This document shows, in pieces, positions 5,785-6,193 of a DNA stretch of 6,193 nt (position 1 is the stretch's first letter; each line of letters opens with the position of its first letter). This DNA is from Bacteroidota bacterium (GTDB lineage Bacteria; Bacteroidota; Bacteroidia; Flavobacteriales; Schleiferiaceae), in assembly GCA_005786915.1 (NCBI GenBank), contig SYCM01000060.1:1-6193 (forward strand), read 5' to 3'. The notes under the pieces were generated by a model that saw only the letters and a program-made list of their open reading frames with translations, was not told the DNA's origin and made no database searches. The translations under genes and the position numbers were made by a program.

Positions 5785-6193
5785 TGAATCAGCGCGGTCG
5801 TTGAGGCGTCGTGGGCGCCGACCGGACCGTCGCCTTCGAGTTCAGGCAGCACCACATTGGCCATTTCCTTGCCGAGTTCGACGCCCCATTGGTCGTAGCT
5901 GAATACGTTCCACACGACGCCTTGGGCGAATACCTTGTGCTCGTACAGGGCAATGAGGGCGCCGAGGGCCTCGGGCGTCAGGGCGTCAAAAAGCAGCGTG
6001 GACGTCGGGCGGTTGCCTTCAAACACGCGGTAGGGGCTGTTGGCCTCGGGGCGGCCCATCATGAGGGCCTCGGTCTGTGCCAAAAAGTTACTCAGGAGCT
6101 TGGCGTGGTGGGCGTGCAGGGGGTGCTGCGGAACCACCGAAGCAATGAAGTCGCTCGGAATCAGCTCGGTTCCCTGGTGGATGAGTTGGTAGA
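5745..6193 (-). CDS. pgi: Glucose-6-phosphate isomerase, C-terminal 148 residues only
   Basis: PGI interconverts glucose 6-phosphate and fructose 6-phosphate in glycolysis and gluconeogenesis in the cytoplasm. The window holds the end of the gene, read leftward from the right edge to a TGA at 5745-5747. The visible protein begins YQLIHQGTELIPSDF, a conserved PGI block, and continues with HPLHAHHAKLLSNFLAQ, a segment common to the long (E. coli/eukaryotic type) PGI. PGI signature 2 is present as FSYDQWGVELGK; its Lys (codon 5868-5870) corresponds to the catalytic lysine. The catalytic Glu lies outside the window. The end HDASTTALIHHVRT is the family's usual finish, and about eight further residues (LSSKALNS) are read antisense to the MarR gene. 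An internal GTG at 6137 is not the start. Identification is firm. Confidence 0.95.
   Translation of the reverse strand, partial: YQLIHQGTELIPSDFIASVVPQHPLHAHHAKLLSNFLAQTEALMMGRPEANSPYRVFEGNRPTSTLLFDALTPEALGALIALYEHKVFAQGVVWNVFSYDQWGVELGKEMANVVLPELEGDGPVGAHDASTTALIHHVRTLSSKALNS

Noticed and set aside
1..6193. Novel defence, mobile or biosynthetic system
   Set aside because: Every substantial coding stretch is assigned to a known family; no repeats, integrase, transposase, CRISPR or tRNA-like sequence was seen.

Overview
The window looks like chromosomal DNA from a GC-rich member of the Bacteroidota, probably near the Flavobacteriales. This is inferred from four things: the L13, S9 and S2 proteins have the wording usual in that phylum; the gene order rplM-rpsI-rpsB-tsf-pyrH-frr is typical there; no start codon has a clear Shine-Dalgarno sequence; and promoter-like motifs match the Bacteroidota type (TTTG, then TAnnTTTG or a TTCG variant). 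The high GC content is unusual for most Flavobacteriales, so the family is left open.

Layout. Positions 1-1253 hold the N-terminal 417 residues of a secreted M43 (pappalysin/cytophagalysin) zinc metalloprotease on the minus strand, running off the left edge. A 122-bp divergent gap follows. Positions 1376-5784 then hold seven plus-strand genes: rplM (L13), rpsI (S9), rpsB (S2), tsf (EF-Ts), pyrH (UMP kinase), frr (ribosome recycling factor) and a MarR-family regulator. At the right edge, on the minus strand, lies the C-terminal part of glucose-6-phosphate isomerase (pgi). Its last 40 bases overlap the end of the marR gene tail to tail.

The cluster supplies translation: two large/small subunit proteins, then S2, the EF-Tu exchange factor, the enzyme that makes UDP for RNA synthesis, and the factor that splits post-termination ribosomes. 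It is not a plain operon. Intrinsic terminator-like hairpins lie in the rpsI-rpsB, rpsB-tsf and tsf-pyrH gaps, and the rpsB leader can also form a longer-range closing helix close to the start codon. After pyrH the genes are tightly spaced without terminators.

I found no mobile element, CRISPR array, tRNA, rRNA or novel multi-gene system. This is mostly a conserved housekeeping region; the points of interest are regulatory (attenuation, a possible near-leaderless pyrH transcript, convergent gene overlap).
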